Source: Spirosoma sp. (GTDB lineage Bacteria; Bacteroidota; Bacteroidia; Cytophagales; Spirosomataceae). From it: DNA of 42,266 bases. Position 1 is the first letter of the stretch, and each line of letters opens with the position of its first letter. Below are positions 33,410-41,562 of this stretch, piece after piece. The stretch covers positions 1 through 42,266 of the forward strand of contig JACMPG010000255.1 in the NCBI GenBank assembly GCA_014377625.1, written 5' to 3'. A program made the translations under genes and the position numbers. The notes under the pieces were generated by a model that was given only the letters and a program-made list of their open reading frames with translations, was not told the origin of the DNA and did not search any database.

Positions 33410-34876
33410 ATGCGCGTCCGCTCAACTGCTCTTATTTTTCTCGTTAGCATCACCGTAGCTTTGGCTCAACCATTGCGGTTGCTTCCCAAAAATCCGCATT
33501 ATTTTGAGTATAACGGTCGGCAGACGCTCCTGATCGGGTCGGGTGAACATTACGGCGCGGTTATCAATCAGGATTTTGATTACCGGACGTACCTCGCTAC
33601 CCTGGCCGCCGACGGGCTGAACAATACGCGTCTCTTTACGGGTGCCTACGTTGAAAAGACGGGCGATTTTGGCATCCAGAAAAACACCCTCGCCCCCCGC
33701 GAAAATCGGCTGCGGCTACCCTGGGCGCGGAGCGAACAACCCGGCTACGCGCTCGGCGGTAACCGCGTCGATCTTGACCGCTGGGATGAAGTGTATTTTG
33801 AACGATTGCGCAGTTTTATGGCACGGGCGCAGGAGTTGGGTATCATTGTAGAAGTCACGCTCTTCTCGTCGTACTACGGCACCGGCTGGCCATACAGTCC
33901 GTTCAATGTGGCCAACAACGTTAATCAGACCGACAACATCCAGCCGATTCAGGCCAATACGCTCAACAATGGCAACCTGCTGGCGTTTCAGGAGCGGTAC
34001 GTACGCAGGCTGGTACGGGAGTTGGGCAGCTTTCAGAATCTGTACTACGAAATCCAGAACGAACCCTGGGCCGACCAGAAAGACACGGTCCTGACCCGCA
34101 ACGAATACCACACCGGGGCCGACGGCAAACGCGACTTTCGGGCCACAATCGAACTCACCAGCGATGCATCGCTGAAATGGCAACGGCGGGTGGCGTCGTG
34201 GATCGTGGACGAAGAGCGCGACCGGCTGCAAAAGCACCTCATCTCGCAGAACGTCGGTAACTTCCGCTATCCTATTCTTGACCTCGACCCCAACGTCTCG
34301 ATATATACCTTTCACTACGCCCTGCCCGAAGCCGTGCAGGACAACTACGCCCTGAACCGGGTCATTGGCTTCAACGAAACGGGCTTTGCCGGACAGGCCG
34401 ACCGGACGTACCGACGGCAGGCGTGGCGTTTTATCATGGCGGGGGGCGGTCTGTTTAACCAGCTTGATTATTCCTTTGCCGTGGGGGCCGAAAATGGGCA
34501 GGACACTACGTACCGCAAAGGAGCAACGCCCGGTGGCGGCAGTCCGGCCCTGCGCAGACAGCTTGGCGTACTCAAACGCTATTTTGAGCGGCTCGATCTG
34601 ACCCAGCTTGTACCCGACGAGTCGTTCGTGCGGGCATCGCCGGGGGCTATTACCCAGACGCTCCGCCAGGGCAAAAACGGCTGGATAGTTTACGCCGAGC
34701 CACTATCCAAAAAGTCATTCCTGCTCCGGGTCAACCTGCCCGCCGGCGACTACCATACCGAATGGACCGACGCCGAAACGGGCGACATTCTCAAGAGTGA
34801 CTCTGCCGAACCGAACGGCTTGCTTGCCCCTCCGCCCGTCATGCGCGACATGGTACTGCGGATTATCAAAATCTAA
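33410..34876 (+). CDS. Secreted glycoside hydrolase, clan GH-A (cellulase-like TIM barrel)
   Basis: A 488-residue protein with a signal peptide (1-20, ending VALAQ). The TIM-barrel core shows NTRLFTGAYVEKTGDFG, ELGIIVEVTLFSSYYGTGW, the acid/base Glu218 in YYEIQNEPWADQ and a likely nucleophile Glu323 in GFNETGFAG, the usual clan A layout. A small beta C-terminal domain (about 400-488) follows. It probably cleaves beta-linked polysaccharide or a glycoside; the exact family cannot be fixed here. The ATG at 33410 is used because it begins the signal peptide. The stop overlaps the convergent SGNH gene by 4 bases. Confidence 0.8.
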   Translation: MRVRSTALIFLVSITVALAQPLRLLPKNPHYFEYNGRQTLLIGSGEHYGAVINQDFDYRTYLATLAADGLNNTRLFTGAYVEKTGDFGIQKNTLAPRENRLRLPWARSEQPGYALGGNRVDLDRWDEVYFERLRSFMARAQELGIIVEVTLFSSYYGTGWPYSPFNVANNVNQTDNIQPIQANTLNNGNLLAFQERYVRRLVRELGSFQNLYYEIQNEPWADQKDTVLTRNEYHTGADGKRDFRATIELTSDASLKWQRRVASWIVDEERDRLQKHLISQNVGNFRYPILDLDPNVSIYTFHYALPEAVQDNYALNRVIGFNETGFAGQADRTYRRQAWRFIMAGGGLFNQLDYSFAVGAENGQDTTYRKGATPGGGSPALRRQLGVLKRYFERLDLTQLVPDESFVRASPGAITQTLRQGKNGWIVYAEPLSKKSFLLRVNLPAGDYHTEWTDAETGDILKSDSAEPNGLLAPPPVMRDMVLRIIKI

Positions 34877-35535
34877 AGTGTTCGCAGCAATTTAGCCATT
34901 TGGTCGGCTACGAACTGGTTGCCCGCTTCGTTGAGGTGAACGCGGTCGGAGGTCAGGATACCCCGGTCTTTATTGCTGCTATTGGCTTTCAGATTATGGG
35001 CCAGGAATTCTTTGCGCAGGTCAACCACGGGCAGGTTGTATTTGGCGGCCAGGTCGCGGATAAGTTGACTGTACAGGTTGAGGTCGCCATCCTGCTGATT
35101 ACTAAAATCGGTTTTCTCGCCGATAGTGGCGGGCGTCACCAGCACCACGCGGGCGTTGGCAGCCTGAAGTTTTTTGACGACCGCTTCGTAGAACTTCACG
35201 AATTTATCGGGATCAGTGCCGGTACCAGACGTGTTTTTGTGCCAGACGTCGTTTACCCCTACCCAAATTACCACTACATCGGGCTTTTTGGCGAGTACAT
35301 CGTCGTCCATGCGCAGGTAGAGGTCGTAGATTTTGTTGCCGCTGACGCCCGCGCCCATTAGTTCGAACGCATCGGCAGGGAGCATTTTCTGGAGCAGGTC
35401 AATGTAGCCGCCGGGTTTCACGCCCGCCTGCGTAATAGAATCGCCAAAGAACACGACGCGGGTCGGTTTGGCAGTGGTGAGGGCCAGCAACACAGCGGCC
35501 AGCAGCAAAAACAGGGAAATTTTAGTCGTTTTCAT
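34873..35535 (-). CDS. SGNH/GDSL hydrolase, secreted
   Basis: A 220-residue protein with a signal peptide (1-22). The nucleophile Ser33 lies in FFGDSITQAG; the block II Gly in GAGVSGNK; block III IWVGVNDVW; and the DxxH motif in SDRVHLNEAG. All four SGNH blocks are present. It likely removes acyl groups from a carbohydrate or lipid, which suits its position beside a glycoside hydrolase. Confidence 0.9.
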   Translation of the reverse strand: MKTTKISLFLLLAAVLLALTTAKPTRVVFFGDSITQAGVKPGGYIDLLQKMLPADAFELMGAGVSGNKIYDLYLRMDDDVLAKKPDVVVIWVGVNDVWHKNTSGTGTDPDKFVKFYEAVVKKLQAANARVVLVTPATIGEKTDFSNQQDGDLNLYSQLIRDLAAKYNLPVVDLRKEFLAHNLKANSSNKDRGILTSDRVHLNEAGNQFVADQMAKLLRTL

Positions 35536-35612
35536 ACAGGTAAAAGTAACACAGCAGGCAGCGTTACCTATGCTGGAGGTATCCGTTTCGGTGTTGATGC
35601 CGATGATTTGTG

Positions 35613-35620
35613 TATTTTTG
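35613..35620 (+). promoter_or_regulatory. Candidate -7 element for the DUF433/DUF5615 pair
   Basis: TATTTTTG matches TAnnTTTG, 16 bases before the antitoxin ATG; a TTG at 35594-35596 precedes it by 16 bases, slightly short of the usual spacing. Confidence 0.5.
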
Positions 35621-35636
35621 GGTAAACAGAACGAAC

Positions 35637-35870
35637 ATGGAAAAGCGAATCATCAATATCGACCCCGAAATTCTTGGTGGGACCCCAGTCTTCTACGGCA
35701 CACGGGTACCAATCAAAAATCTGTTCGATTACTTAGAAACCGGCGAATCCATTGATTACTTTCTCGACGATTTCAGTGGCGTTCAGCGAGAGCAGGTTAT
35801 CCGACTGCTTGAGATGTCACAAAAACTCATCGAAACCTCATCGAACATCCTCCATGAAAATTTTGCTTGA
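35637..35870 (+). CDS. DUF433 family antitoxin
   Basis: A 77-residue protein: MEKRIINIDPEILGGTPVFY, then GTRVPIKNLFDYLETG and VQREQVIRLLEM. This is the DUF433 family, a winged-helix antitoxin usually paired with a PIN-like protein. The gene overlaps the next by 17 bases, the classic toxin-antitoxin layout. It should bind its own promoter. Confidence 0.88.
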   Translation: MEKRIINIDPEILGGTPVFYGTRVPIKNLFDYLETGESIDYFLDDFSGVQREQVIRLLEMSQKLIETSSNILHENFA

Positions 35871-36177
35871 CGAATGCGTCACCAAACATCTGAAACCGTA
35901 CCTGCCCGACCATGATGTTTATACAGTGCGACAGATGGAATGGAGCGGTATAAAAAACGGCAAATTGATGACGCTCTGTGTCGAGAATGGGGTCGACATT
36001 TTGTTGACCATCGACAAAAATTTGCAATACCAGCAGAACCTTGACAAATATCCGGTGACAGTTGTCGTGCTGAACAGTTTCAGCAGTAAGGTAGAAGACT
36101 TAGCTTTGTTTATCCCTTCGTTTGACGCGCAAGTTGGCAGTTTCGAGCGGCACAGAGCGTATCTGATCGACAAATAA
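35854..36177 (+). CDS. DUF5615 family PIN-like toxin
   Basis: A 107-residue protein of the DUF5615 PIN-like family. MKILLDECVTKHLKPYL holds the first acidic residues (D6/E7), and DILLTIDKNL (about 50-59) the central Asp. The overall fold should be a reduced PIN domain nuclease. It overlaps the DUF433 gene by 17 bases, so the ATG at 35854 is used rather than an earlier start. Confidence 0.85.
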   Translation: MKILLDECVTKHLKPYLPDHDVYTVRQMEWSGIKNGKLMTLCVENGVDILLTIDKNLQYQQNLDKYPVTVVVLNSFSSKVEDLALFIPSFDAQVGSFERHRAYLIDK

Positions 36178-36179
36178 AC

Positions 36180-37514
36180 TTACGAGATAATCAGATTCAG
36201 GGCCAGAACGCCCAGCAGACCGATGACCGACACCAACGATTCCATGACCGTCCAGGTACGGAGCGTGTCGGCAATGCTCAGGTTGAAATACTCCTTGAAC
36301 AGCCAGAACCCGGCGTCGTTCACGTGCGACAGCATCAGGCTGCCCGCGCCAATGGCCAGCACCATCAGCTCCGGGCTGACCGTCTGCGCCTGAATCAAGG
36401 GCAGGATAATCCCCACCGTAGTCAGTCCCGCAATCGTGGCCGAACCGACGCACACCCGAATCATGGCGGCCATGCCCCAGCCCAGCAGCAACGGTGAGAT
36501 ATTGACACCCGCCAGTTGCGCCCCAATGTACAGGCTCGTGCCGGAATCATTAAAAATCTGCTTCAGCGCGCCCGCGCCCGCAATGACGAGCAAAATGGGC
36601 GAGGCCGCTTTGATAGCTTCTTCGAGGTCTTTCATCACCATTTTCATAGTCTGCCCCTCCCCCGCCGAATTTTTGCGCAAACCCAGCGCATAAATAGCCA
36701 CCAGCACCGACACCAGCATTCCGATATAGGGTTCGGCCAGAAACGTAAAAACCGGGCGCAGGGCCGAATCTTCGGGCAGTAGTCCTTTGAGTGGGCCAAA
36801 TACGGTAAGCATGACCACGGGTAACAGGGCCACAAAAAAGCTGATGCCTACGCCGGGCAAATCGGCAATGGGGGCTTGGCGCAGGTTAAACAGTTTAGGG
36901 TCGGGTTTGGGGTTATACTTGCCCAGGGTTTTGCCAAAAATCGGCCCGGCCACGATGATGGCAGGCGTGGCCACGATTATTCCGTATAACAGCGTTTTGC
37001 CAAGATCGGCGTTGAGTTGTCCGGCAATGGCAGCTGGCGACGGGTGCGGGGGCAGATACCCATGCGCCACCGACAACGCCGATAACATCGGGATGGCTAT
37101 CGTCAGCATGGGCAGGCCCGACGAGGCCGCAAGAGTGAAAATCAGGGGGACGACAATGATGAACCCGGCATTGTAAAACAGCGGAATGCCAATAATAAAA
37201 CCCGCTAATGCTACACCCCACCGGATATTTTTGATCCCAAACCAGCCAATCAGTACATTGGTGATTTGCCGGGCAGCCCCACTCTCGGCCACAATCCGCC
37301 CCAGCATGGCCCCAAAACCGATAATCAGGACCAGATCGCCCAGTGTACTGCCAATACCGGTCTGAATGGCCTTACCCACAGCCGTTACGCCCATACCCGA
37401 CGCCAGACCGATACCAATGGAAACGAGAATGAAGGAGATAAAAGCGTCTAACTTGACATAGACGATCAGGAAAATCAGGGTCAGAATCCCGACAACGGTG
37501 AGTAGTATGGGCAT
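36180..37514 (-). CDS. GntP family gluconate permease
   Basis: A 444-residue transporter with about twelve to fourteen hydrophobic segments. Family motifs: GSTLGDLVLIIGFGAMLGRI, the HGYLPPHPSPAAIAGQL loop and MLSHVNDAGFWLFKEYF. The family moves gluconate or related sugar acids with protons across the inner membrane. A link with the PQQ dehydrogenase upstream, whose product may be a sugar acid, is plausible. Confidence 0.92.
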   Translation of the reverse strand: MPILLTVVGILTLIFLIVYVKLDAFISFILVSIGIGLASGMGVTAVGKAIQTGIGSTLGDLVLIIGFGAMLGRIVAESGAARQITNVLIGWFGIKNIRWGVALAGFIIGIPLFYNAGFIIVVPLIFTLAASSGLPMLTIAIPMLSALSVAHGYLPPHPSPAAIAGQLNADLGKTLLYGIIVATPAIIVAGPIFGKTLGKYNPKPDPKLFNLRQAPIADLPGVGISFFVALLPVVMLTVFGPLKGLLPEDSALRPVFTFLAEPYIGMLVSVLVAIYALGLRKNSAGEGQTMKMVMKDLEEAIKAASPILLVIAGAGALKQIFNDSGTSLYIGAQLAGVNISPLLLGWGMAAMIRVCVGSATIAGLTTVGIILPLIQAQTVSPELMVLAIGAGSLMLSHVNDAGFWLFKEYFNLSIADTLRTWTVMESLVSVIGLLGVLALNLIIS

Positions 37515-37526
37515 ACGGTGTTTTTT

Positions 37527-37632
37527 TTAACACGGAGAAAACGGAGATTCTTACGGAGAACACAAAGGAGAAAAAGCCGTAGCGACGGATCTCTCTGTTT
37601 CCTCTGTGGGTACCTCCGTCCCTCTGTGTTAA
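37527..37632. repeat. Imperfect palindromic intergenic repeat, CACAGAG family (copy 2)
   Basis: It begins TTAACACGGAGAAAACGGAG and ends CCTCCGTCCCTCTGTGTTAA, with a middle of related purine-rich words (GGAGAACACAAAGGAG) and CTCTCTGTTTCCTCTGTGGG. The stop codon of the mcrC-like gene lies in its right end. It resembles the element at 2267-2359. Confidence 0.7.
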
Positions 37633-38915
37633 AAAGACAAAGCGTAGCTACTCAGTTTTTCTACTTCGAGAGCCAGCGGCTGGGCGCAGTCGAAAGGGAC
37701 AACGTGCAGGCGGGTGGTGGCGTCGTAGCCGAAGACCGACAGCGGTTTCTGGAACGTGTTGTTGGCCGGGTAAATCAGAAACAGATCGGTGGCCGCGTAC
37801 TTTTTACCGTAGGCGTACAACTGGTACAAATCGCTTTGATCAATGCCGTAACTACCTGTTGCGCTCTGGCCATCGACCTGCTTCCATTTGGTATCCAGCA
37901 CCAGCGTTCGGTCGGCCTGCCGGATAAGGATGTCGGGGCGTAGCTTGAACCTGGGGCTGCCCACGTGTTCATCCACCAGATGCGCCGACGATTCCTGCAC
38001 CGATACCGCTCCGCCATCCGGCCAGTACCTGCGCACGCCCTGCGCCACATACTCCTCAAACACCCGCTCCATCGGGAACAGCAGCGACTGCCCCGTCACA
38101 CTCCCCGCCCGAACACCCGGCAACTGCTGGTTCAACAACGCCACGGCCCAGCGCAGAGCCGGTTCGTAGCGGGCAAACAACCGGCTCGTACGTTGGGTAG
38201 CAGCTTCATCGGCTGTAATAGATTCAGACACGGGAACATCAGTCAGAGCGATCAGTATGCGCCGAATTCGCTGTTGACTCCGAGCTGACTCAGTCCGGTT
38301 ATTCAGGTACAGCAGGGCCGTTTTCAGGATACGGTTGGGGGGTACATCAACGGTGAGAGACTCGTAACGAATGGCCAGCCGCTCTGCGTGGTACTGGTTT
38401 TCGCGCTGTTGCCGGGCGGGTTGGAACTGGCCTTTCCAGAACCGTTCGTTCCGTTCCGTTACTACGTACGCCCGTTGCAGTCCCTGATGCAGCAGCGGCT
38501 CCAGCACGTCGAGAAAGGTGGATACAAATACTTCCCAAAGCGGCAGTTGGGCGGTGCCGGTACGGGCCTTGAGCGTTCGGAACGGGCTATTGCGCAGCGA
38601 ACGCAGCATGGTCAGCAGCGTTTGCCGGGCGTTGGCAGGTTCACCGATTTTCGGCAGAATCTCGATCTGCGTTCCGTCGGTCAGTTGCAGCAGCCCCACG
38701 TAGGTTCGGAAGCGTACAAACTGTTGCCCTTTCCGTACCGTCAGCGTCAGCAGGGCATCCGTATCGTCGGTACCAAGCGCGAGTTGCCGCAGAGCCGCAA
38801 ACGTCGCGTCCGGTACCAGCGTTACGTCGGGCGTCGCTACGTCGTATTGGTCGCTGGCGATCAGGCCGTTTTCGGTGATCGTTACCAGCCTGGATGCGCT
38901 ACTTTCCAAACTCAA
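37629..38915 (-). CDS. McrC family nuclease subunit (5-methylcytosine-type restriction), orphan
   Basis: A 428-residue protein. N-terminal part has LLQLTDGTQIEILPKIG, typical of McrC; the C-terminal PD-(D/E)xK nuclease shows Asp328 in RPDILI, Asp341 and Lys343 in LVLDTKWK and the helix DLYQLYAYGKKY. In known systems McrC works with the GTPase McrB to cut methylated DNA; no McrB, nor any AAA+ gene, is present nearby. Its start overlaps the upstream sorbosone-dehydrogenase-like gene by 17 bases. Its stop lies within a palindromic repeat. Confidence 0.88.
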   Translation of the reverse strand: MSLESSASRLVTITENGLIASDQYDVATPDVTLVPDATFAALRQLALGTDDTDALLTLTVRKGQQFVRFRTYVGLLQLTDGTQIEILPKIGEPANARQTLLTMLRSLRNSPFRTLKARTGTAQLPLWEVFVSTFLDVLEPLLHQGLQRAYVVTERNERFWKGQFQPARQQRENQYHAERLAIRYESLTVDVPPNRILKTALLYLNNRTESARSQQRIRRILIALTDVPVSESITADEAATQRTSRLFARYEPALRWAVALLNQQLPGVRAGSVTGQSLLFPMERVFEEYVAQGVRRYWPDGGAVSVQESSAHLVDEHVGSPRFKLRPDILIRQADRTLVLDTKWKQVDGQSATGSYGIDQSDLYQLYAYGKKYAATDLFLIYPANNTFQKPLSVFGYDATTRLHVVPFDCAQPLALEVEKLSSYALSF

Positions 38916-41562
38916 TCCAGTCCAGCGAAATCAGATGATCGGCGGGAGTATCGTCTTTATGAACTACAAAATACAGATCGTGCAGACCGGTGGTGGGCTT
39001 GACCGGAGCCGACTCTTTTGAGTACACATCCCATTTACCGGTAGCGTTATACGCCAGACTACTCACCACCGGCCCCGTCGGCGAATCCAGATGGAGATCA
39101 ACAACGGCTGCGTAATCTTTGGACGACAATCGATATGTAATCTTCTGAATATCCGTCAGGTCAACGTTTTTAAAGACGAAATACGAGCCATTCATGGCAT
39201 TGCCGAGCCGCTTGCCCTGCTTCGCTATTTTATGCAGCACATCGGCGCTGCCCGCTTCTACATGCGCAGGCCGCAGGACCAGCACGTCGGTTTGGGTGAG
39301 TTTGCCGTTGGGTTTGGCAGCAATAGCCCCACCCCCGTCGGTGTACAACGCCGTCAGTACGTACCGCCCCGATTCAGGCTTGCTCAGGTGTTCGGTCAGT
39401 TCGCGGCTTCCGCGCTGCGGCAGTCGTACATCAGCCTGTTCATTACCCAGCGACAGCACGTATTTCACGATCTCGGCGGCATCTTCCCGGGCCAGTTGCG
39501 GGTGGGCATTCATGGCGTGTTCGCCCCAGACACCCCCACCCCCGACAATGACCTTATTGGCCAGCCGAACCACCGCCCCGTCGTCGCCCCGGTAGCGTTT
39601 GGCCACCTCTACAAAGGCGGGTCCTACCGATTTGGCGTTCAGTTGATGACAGGCTTTACAGTCGCTGGCGGCCATTAGGTTCTTGCCAAGGTTATACGAT
39701 CCCGTTACCATCTGATGACCAATTTCCTGATCGGAGCCACTTACTTTGGGCAGGTAATTGAGGGCCACCAGCACCCGGTTTTTGTCAATGACCCTGTCTT
39801 CCTTATCCGTCACCGAGACCGTATAATTCAGCGAAGTTTTCTCGGGAAAGAAGAACGTACGGTTCGAGGTCGTCTGGATGGCTACCTGCGGCATGGTGTT
39901 ACCCACCCGTACCAGCAGCGTGTCAGTATGGCGCAGCCCGGCAGGGTCCGTAACGGTCAACGTGGTGGTATAGACACCGTTTTTGCGGAAAATGTGCGTT
40001 GGGTTCGGCTCGGTCGAGGCTACAGTATTGTTCTCAAACCGCCATTCATAGCGCAGTCGATCGGCATCGAAATCGTAGCTTTTCTTACTGCTGAACGCCA
40101 CGGTTAGCGGGGCTATGCCAATGCTGTCGGGCGTCGTAATCAGGGCCACGGGAGCGCGGTTACCCCGGTTAAAGTCAACACGCACCAGCCGGGCGTCTAC
40201 GTTGTCAATGCCGTAGACCGAACCGTATTCAAGCATGTATAGAACCCCATCGGCACTGATTTCGATATCGACCGGGCGCCGAAAATCGCCGGAGGTGGGC
40301 ATAAACTGATCCATACTTTTGTAATTCTGCTGATCGTCGAGCCGCATGGCAAATACCCAGTTGCGCATCCAGTCACCCCCCAGTACAGCCTTGTCATAGT
40401 AGTCGGGCAGGCGGTTGGGGTTGGTACCGTTAGGATCGTAGTGATAAACCGGCCCGCCAATGGCGCAGCGGCCTCCTTTGCCCAATTCAGGGAACTCTGC
40501 AGATTCGTTATACGGATACCAGACCATTGCTTTCTGCACCGGCGGCAGTGTTTTTGCTCCCGTATTATTTGGCGAGTTGTTTGTTGGCCCGTTCCCGTCG
40601 AATAGCGGCCCGGCGGCTTTGGTTGCGAAATCGTATTGGTGGTACGCTTTGTTGTCGCCCACGAAATAGGGCCAGCCATAGTTACCCGCTTTCCGTGCCT
40701 GATTGAACTCGTCGTAGCCGCGCGGTCCCTGCGGCCCGTCGGTACCGGAGTCCGGCCCAATTTCACCCCAATACAGGATGTCCGTAACCGGATCGACCGA
40801 AATCCGGTACGGGTTGCGGCAACCCATTACGTAAATTTCCGGGCGCGTCCCGGGTGTTCCTTTTGCGAACAAATTACCATCCGGTACGGTATAGGCGGGG
40901 CCATTGTCAGGAATGTTCTCCTCAACGTGAATACGCAGAATTTTACCGCGCAGATCGTTCGGATTACCCGCCGACCGTTCGGCATCGAACGTAAGCCGAC
41001 CGGGCCGCTGGTCAATCGGCGCGAACCCGTTCGACTCGAAGGGCACGGTATTATCGCCGGTGGAGATGAACAGATTCCGGTGCGTATCCCAGGCCAGCGA
41101 ACCGCCCGTATGCGCCGACACTTCCAGATCAATCGGCACCTCGATAATAACCTTTTCGGATGCCAGATCGAGCGAGCCATCCTGGGCAACTTTGATCCTC
41201 GAAATCAATTGCTTGTGCTGCTGTGCCTCGACTCCGGTATAGAAAAAATACAGAAATTGGTTTTTGGCGAAGTTCGGGTCGATGGTCATGCCAAGCAGTC
41301 CGTTCAGGTACTTATCGACGGCTTTGACCGGAAAATCGTGCAGCAACCGCGTCTTTTTAGTGGTGGGTTCATAGACGTAGAACTTACCGGTCCGCTCCAC
41401 AAAAAACACCCGGCCATCGGGCGCAATGGCCAGTTCCATCGGCTCGTTGAGGTCATTGCTGAGTACGGTTTTGGTAAACCGGTTTTCTTCCGGGGCTTGC
41501 CGCGTCTGGCCATAAGCTGCCGTAGTCAGGCTGAGGGCAGTCAGGAAAAGAAGTACTTTCAT
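38899..41562 (-). CDS. Sorbosone/glucose dehydrogenase propeller - PKD - cytochrome c - CBM-like fusion protein
   Basis: An 887-residue secreted protein. After a signal peptide (1-18) a six-bladed GSDH-type propeller fills about 30-470 (GLLGMTIDPNF, SAHTGGSLAWD, GCRNPYRISVDP, YGWPYFVGDN); a PKD domain follows (about 475-555, IAPLTVAFSSKKSYDFDADR); then a cytochrome c domain with heme site CKACH (635-639); and a C-terminal beta-sandwich (about 745-887, YRLSSKDYAAVVDLHLD) resembling a CBM6-type carbohydrate module. It likely oxidises a sugar bound at the surface. The upstream VCBS gene overlaps it by 4 bases (ATGA), so they are co-transcribed. Confidence 0.88.
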   Translation of the reverse strand: MKVLLFLTALSLTTAAYGQTRQAPEENRFTKTVLSNDLNEPMELAIAPDGRVFFVERTGKFYVYEPTTKKTRLLHDFPVKAVDKYLNGLLGMTIDPNFAKNQFLYFFYTGVEAQQHKQLISRIKVAQDGSLDLASEKVIIEVPIDLEVSAHTGGSLAWDTHRNLFISTGDNTVPFESNGFAPIDQRPGRLTFDAERSAGNPNDLRGKILRIHVEENIPDNGPAYTVPDGNLFAKGTPGTRPEIYVMGCRNPYRISVDPVTDILYWGEIGPDSGTDGPQGPRGYDEFNQARKAGNYGWPYFVGDNKAYHQYDFATKAAGPLFDGNGPTNNSPNNTGAKTLPPVQKAMVWYPYNESAEFPELGKGGRCAIGGPVYHYDPNGTNPNRLPDYYDKAVLGGDWMRNWVFAMRLDDQQNYKSMDQFMPTSGDFRRPVDIEISADGVLYMLEYGSVYGIDNVDARLVRVDFNRGNRAPVALITTPDSIGIAPLTVAFSSKKSYDFDADRLRYEWRFENNTVASTEPNPTHIFRKNGVYTTTLTVTDPAGLRHTDTLLVRVGNTMPQVAIQTTSNRTFFFPEKTSLNYTVSVTDKEDRVIDKNRVLVALNYLPKVSGSDQEIGHQMVTGSYNLGKNLMAASDCKACHQLNAKSVGPAFVEVAKRYRGDDGAVVRLANKVIVGGGGVWGEHAMNAHPQLAREDAAEIVKYVLSLGNEQADVRLPQRGSRELTEHLSKPESGRYVLTALYTDGGGAIAAKPNGKLTQTDVLVLRPAHVEAGSADVLHKIAKQGKRLGNAMNGSYFVFKNVDLTDIQKITYRLSSKDYAAVVDLHLDSPTGPVVSSLAYNATGKWDVYSKESAPVKPTTGLHDLYFVVHKDDTPADHLISLDWIEFGK

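Noticed and set aside
35854-37514. Defence island (toxin-antitoxin plus McrC)
   Set aside because: Only two unrelated elements, separated by a gluconate transporter, with no mobility genes; not enough to claim an island.
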